From the NCBI GenBank assembly GCA_023974075.1, contig CM043788.1, positions 29,873,054-29,937,053 on the forward strand: a stretch of DNA of 64,000 nt, in the 5' to 3' direction. Positions within the stretch are counted from its first letter, which is position 1, and the number at the start of each line of letters is the position of its first letter. This stretch comes from Chaenocephalus aceratus (Eukaryota > Chordata > Actinopteri > Perciformes > Channichthyidae). The notes under the pieces were generated by a model. The model was not told the DNA's origin and did not search any database. It saw only the letters and a list, made by a program, of their open reading frames with translations. Position numbers and translations under genes: made by a program. Positions 59,761-64,000 of the stretch are shown one piece after another.

Positions 59761-59952
59761 TAATAAACATACTGTATGTTAAATGGATATATCTGCCTAC
59801 TTTCATTTATCTTTCCATTCCCACAACAATATACATAAAGAAATAGCATATTTTGGACATAGTTCGAATGGTGATTAATCATGATTAATTAATTTTTAAG
59901 CTGTGATTAATCTGATTAAAATTTGTAATCGTTTGACAGCCCTAATTTAAAC

Positions 59953-61317
59953 GTGTTTTGAGTTGTGCTTATCCCATTGCTTGTCAATCAAAATTGCAAG
60001 TAGTCGTGTAATGTAGAGAATACATGAGAAGTACAACCAGTGGTCCTTTCTTTTCTAAGAGCAATTAAAAAGGTAGCTTGACTTTCTAACCCACAATCCT
60101 TCCTCCATTCCCTTTGGTCAGGAGAATAGCAGCACTGCAGTGCAAAGATAAATCTTCAATAACACACACATGGGCCAGGATAAATTGCTTTAAGTACTGT
60201 CATGAAATTGAACGTAGCTGCTTGGCTTTGAAGACAGAGTTGTGTGGTTAAAAACATTAAAGTATGAAGAAAAAGCAAAGTTTGGAATTGCTCCATAAGA
60301 AGATTTAAGCAATTAGCCCACAGTCTTTTTCCCTCAAGCGCTCAGACAGGTTGGCTTGGCTATCACACTCCACTAATGAATTAGCCAATTACACAGTAGT
60401 AGGAGTGTGGGATTACTAGTCATCAGTAAGCACTGCAAGCATGTAGTGATGCCGAGACAATAGACAAGCTAAGCCCAACACTAAAGCATGTCACTCTAAA
60501 CAAAGGCATAACATAATGACTCAACCGACTGATAGTGAGCCAAGCTGAGGCTTTCGTGGCTATTGACAGTATCCCTTCTCTTCATTCACTATAAAACCAT
60601 AAGGGTCAATTAAAGAGAAAGAGAATGCACTTGAGGCTGGAACAATGGTACTCGGAAAGCACGCCAACATTACTGTGGCCACAGTGCCACTTGTGGGTGT
60701 TAGAAGTGGAAACTAAGCACATAATGATGCTCTAGATGCCTTAACATGTCCCACGTACCACAGTGATAATGCCAAATGTCCTTTCCTTCTGTAGCAATTG
60801 TGTCTACAAACATTATATAATTTAGACCAGAGCCACATAACTGTTTCCATCTGTATGGCATTTTGGAAAATCCTTTGATACAGCACTACACTACTTGTCT
60901 GGCAAGTCTGAATTAAAGACAGCTATTGTGGATTACATACATTGTCAGTGGTTGTGCCTCACCAATTATCAAACACGTTGTTATTGGTAGGGCTTAGCCT
61001 GAGAAGCCTGAGACACTGAGTCAAGAAACAATGTCAGAAGCTGGTTACATCAGAGACGGTTTGTGGAGGAGGAGGAGTGTTTTTTTAAATGCATCGCATC
61101 ATGACAATAGGCTATGGAGCTTCATAAAATAAAAATAAAAAGACAAACAGAGTGTTTGATGGGAGATGTATTGAAGTGACAAAGTGAACTCACAATGCCC
61201 TCTAGGTTCCCCTTTTTACTCTTATAGGACGTGTCTGTGTAATCTTGCTTTTTGAACCGAATCTTTTTATAACTCCAAATCCAGGACAAGTTTTACTATA
61301 AGTGTGTGTGCTCTTTT
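59953..61317. other. Unique non-coding DNA
   Basis: AT-rich sequence; no gene, repeat or RNA is recognised. Confidence 0.6.
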
Positions 61318-61792
61318 TGTTACGACTGAATAAACGGGTTTGACTCAAATGCACGACTCGCACAGGTTTTTAACAAAAAGGTTGTATTCAAACCAAAGCT
61401 CACGACAGTGGTAAACAAAAACTATCACTCTTAACGAGAAAACAGTATCAAAACAAAATCATTCAATGAGGAAAAACACTAGAGCATGAATATATGAATA
61501 CTTAGACAAGACGTGGCTCAAAGCTCTGCTTGGGATTCTTTCTGGCATGATACGCTGGTAGACTGTCACAAGAAACGAAACGAACTGGCACAGGACAAAG
61601 GGAGACGAGGACAATAAATACACCAGGTAATGGGGAACAGGTGGAAACAATCAGGGGCGTGGTCGACAATCACAGGAGTGGGTGACACACAAGGAAGGGA
61701 GGTCAGAGTATCTGAAACGAGAGGAAAGGTTACATTCAAAATGAAAGGGGAAAATCACTAGACAAAGACAAAAACACTTAACTAAACTAACA
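61318..61792 (-). mobile_element. Possible solo LTR
   Basis: The segment starts TGTTACGACTG and ends ACTAAACTAACA, so both strands begin TGTT and end AACA. The middle (GTAATGGGGAACAGGTGGAA, ACAATCAGGGGCGTGGTC) read on - resembles the style of the LTR at 55104 (GATTGTGTTCACCTGTTGTC-type text). No second copy or flanking 5-bp duplication was found, so the call is tentative. Confidence 0.4.
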
Positions 61793-62806
61793 TCATTTGC
61801 GAGAGATTTCGCAATTTCGGCAATGCTGTGCTTCAAATAGACACTACAAAATCTTCTGAATAGATACGTAAGGGTGCATTTAAGATATATTTTTAAATAT
61901 TGCAATTATGCATTCATTAGATTGTTTAAACATTTACTTATTCAAAGTAATTTTACAAAACACTTTGCCATCCCAAAACATAATCTCCTCTTCCACTAGC
62001 ATCCCACAAGATAAAAGTGCCTGCACAGTATTTATCAATTTACAAGTCAAATGGCTTAGAGTGAAACACTTCATTAGACTTGTAGATGCAGTAGCATGAT
62101 AGCACCTCATTTCTCTTTGTAGAACAAACACGAGCTTTTTAGTCAGAGCTTTTATCCGAGGGGCTTTACAGAGAGTGCGTGCATTCTCCTGAAACTGAAG
62201 TGTTTCACTTGCGCTCACCTTACTTTAACTACATCTCCATTGTTTTATGGGTGCACTTACCTGCACAAAACAGGCCAAAAAGGCATTTACTGTGCCCTTA
62301 CAGAGCCTATTACAGTACACAGGGTGGGGGTCCTTTCTGGAGGGAAAGAAGCTGAATGGTTGCCGTGTCTCCATTTCCCCCATGGAGCCAACCGACTGCA
62401 CTTTCGGGTGGGGTCATGTTCTTAGCAGACCGTACAAGATGTTACTAATACGGCAAGGCCACACAGCATCACTGGCTCTCAGAAAATAACGGAAAGACAC
62501 CATAACTTAGAAAAGGCCAAAACAAGATGATGTTTATCGTTGATGGAGGTAGAGCACGCCTTGCTTTTCATGACACTTCTCCTTCAGCAGATTCAGAATG
62601 AAATGAGATGACGGATGAAAGAAAGGTCATGAGCCTGATCCAATTACGATTCTCTGTAACGCCATCAACTTAACAGGGAATTATTTTATCTAAATCGTAA
62701 TATTGAACAATTTGCAGATATAAACCAAAGATGAGCCTCTCTAATTCATATAAACTGTCTCATCTTTGCAGTTGTTCTCTGTGCCACACACACACACACA
62801 CACCCA

Positions 62807-62849
<43 letters not shown>

Positions 62850-64000
62850 AGCAGCCATGCACATCACACACACACAAAGCAACACACAACACACACACAT
62901 AAGAAGCAGAAGAAAGAAAGAAAGCACTATAGATCTTGGTTTCTGACATTTGAGGAAAGCATTTGGACTAAGTAAAGCAGCTGTGTCAGAGGTGATGAGT
63001 ATGTTATGGTTCCCTGTGGACTATTGGCCCCACGTGCACATGTCACAGCAGACAAATAGTCCACAACGGGCCAGGCAACTTTGCTTTCTATTTGACATTT
63101 ACTATAATATGTGACATGGACATTGTTGCTTTTAGGTCTTGGTTTATAGCTTTCCAAAAGCAAATCATCACAGTTATACTTGTATTTACCCAAGATGTCA
63201 GACTGACACCAAACACTTAAGCAGATGCCAAAATACTGTAAAAAAAATGTACTTAATACAGCAATCATGTCAGCTCCATGGCAGGCAAAATTAATTTACT
63301 CAATTATTATTTACAATAAGTGCTTTTATGTTTTGTGCCCATCACTAACAAAATAATATATTACTGTATAGTTCGCCAGGCTGTTTCCACTGATGGATTG
63401 TTTGTAGATAATTCCATCATCATTTCAGTCTAGCTACAGAGCTGTTTCTGCTTGTGTTCATGCTTTGTATAGTTTCACAATCTGCTGTATCCATTCACCT
63501 TTGTGTTATGCTGTGTTTGTGGTTATCTAATTTATGAATGAAAACAAATTAAATAAAAGCAATAAAATACTGGCTGCAACTAAAAGTGCAATGATAAGGC
63601 ACGGCTAAAGGATCTCATGATATGCTGCATTAAAAAGAAAGGTTTTTAACCTCGATTTAAAAGAACTCAAGCAAAGAACAAAGTACAGCTGTTTTTGTTT
63701 CTGTAGTACCAATCAAACCACTCAGCACAATATATTGATGGTGCTATTCTTTGAGCATCGAGAGTCTGTTTACCAAGACAGAATACCTGAGTGATCCAAC
63801 ATCTGGGCTTCAAAGTTTGCGTTCAGCAAGGCTGTGTTAAATAGTGAAAAGTCCCCTATGTCTATGCTCCAAAAACAAAATATGATGCATAATTTATAAG
63901 AACAAAATAATTCAAACCATATTTCTCCTTTACTGAACTTGTGTCTAAAGCATACTAGTACATCAACTTAAGTACTCATAATAGCTAGTTGTATAAATAT
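61793..64000. other. Non-coding DNA to window end
   Basis: AT-rich sequence with a compound CA repeat at 62.78-62.90 kb. Short frames on both strands lack domains. Confidence 0.6.
62784..62900. repeat. Compound (CA)n microsatellite
   Basis: CA runs of about 64 bp with small interruptions (62784-62847), then a second interrupted CA block at 62865-62900, followed by GAAGAAAGAAAGAAAG. Confidence 0.95.

Larger units (their letters stand above)
50026..59944. mobile_element. hAT-like element split by a DIRS insertion
   Basis: Left end TTAGTGCTGTCAAAACTATC and right end, read inward, TAGGGCTGTCAAACGATTAC form imperfect inverted termini followed by TTAAT/ATTAA-rich text. ATTTAAAC is duplicated exactly outside both ends (50018-50025, 59945-59952), 8 bp as for hAT elements. 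Only about 0.4 kb on the left and 0.2 kb on the right belong to this element; the rest is the DIRS and LTR insertions. No transposase is seen, so the element was probably non-autonomous. The first one to two bases of the left end are ambiguous. Confidence 0.75.

Overview
The window looks like a euchromatic, gene-poor piece of a ray-finned (teleost, probably percomorph-like) fish genome. The evidence is AT-rich unique sequence with CA/TG microsatellites, a tRNA-derived fish-type SINE, LINE 3' ends, and DIRS/Ngaro tyrosine-recombinase retrotransposons, Harbinger, hAT and Kolobok-like DNA transposons of the kinds common in fish. I found no exon of a host gene that I can defend. Every recognisable coding sequence belongs to a mobile element, and nearly all are broken. 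No rRNA, tRNA gene, CRISPR array or prokaryotic feature is present. All family names rest on motif reading by eye plus terminal repeats and target-site duplications (TSDs) located in the sequence; no database search was run.

Layout. 1-28.8 kb is mostly unique non-coding DNA holding a 305-bp Harbinger-type MITE (8.9 kb), a perfect 28-bp-arm hairpin (11.1 kb), a 937-bp non-autonomous hAT (12.7-13.7 kb), a TG/CG repeat (15.7 kb) and a SINE (22.5 kb). 28.8-35.2 kb is a first transposon cluster. It contains a 1087-bp hAT element with a perfect 8-bp TSD that splits an older repeat, followed by a Ngaro-like tyrosine-recombinase retrotransposon. That retrotransposon is bounded by nearly identical 186/187-bp direct repeats. 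Its gag, RT/RNase H and recombinase are shattered, and its interior is filled by a second hAT copy, a GAA microsatellite and a Harbinger fragment carrying a MADF-domain exon. 35.2-46.2 kb is again mostly non-coding, with two LINE 3' ends and a 384-bp TTAA-flanked MITE.

46.25-59.95 kb is the most structured part. A 3.6-kb TTAA-flanked Kolobok-like element carries two convergent broken genes: a cysteine-rich 'P2X7-like' gene on + and a THAP-domain gene on -. Next to it is a three-level nest. A hAT-like element with an 8-bp TSD was split by a DIRS retrotransposon with inverted terminal repeats and - strand genes. The DIRS was in turn split by a 4.48-kb LTR retrotransposon with 382-bp LTRs and a 5-bp TSD. 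The LTR element shows no pol; its interior is a short gag-like start followed by several different tandem-repeat arrays encoding proline-rich peptides. 60-64 kb is unique DNA with a possible solo LTR and a CA repeat.

The elements do not form a cooperating system. They record successive insertions whose order can be read from the nesting. The best candidates for something little described are the pol-less, proline-repeat LTR element and the two-gene THAP / P2X7-like element.
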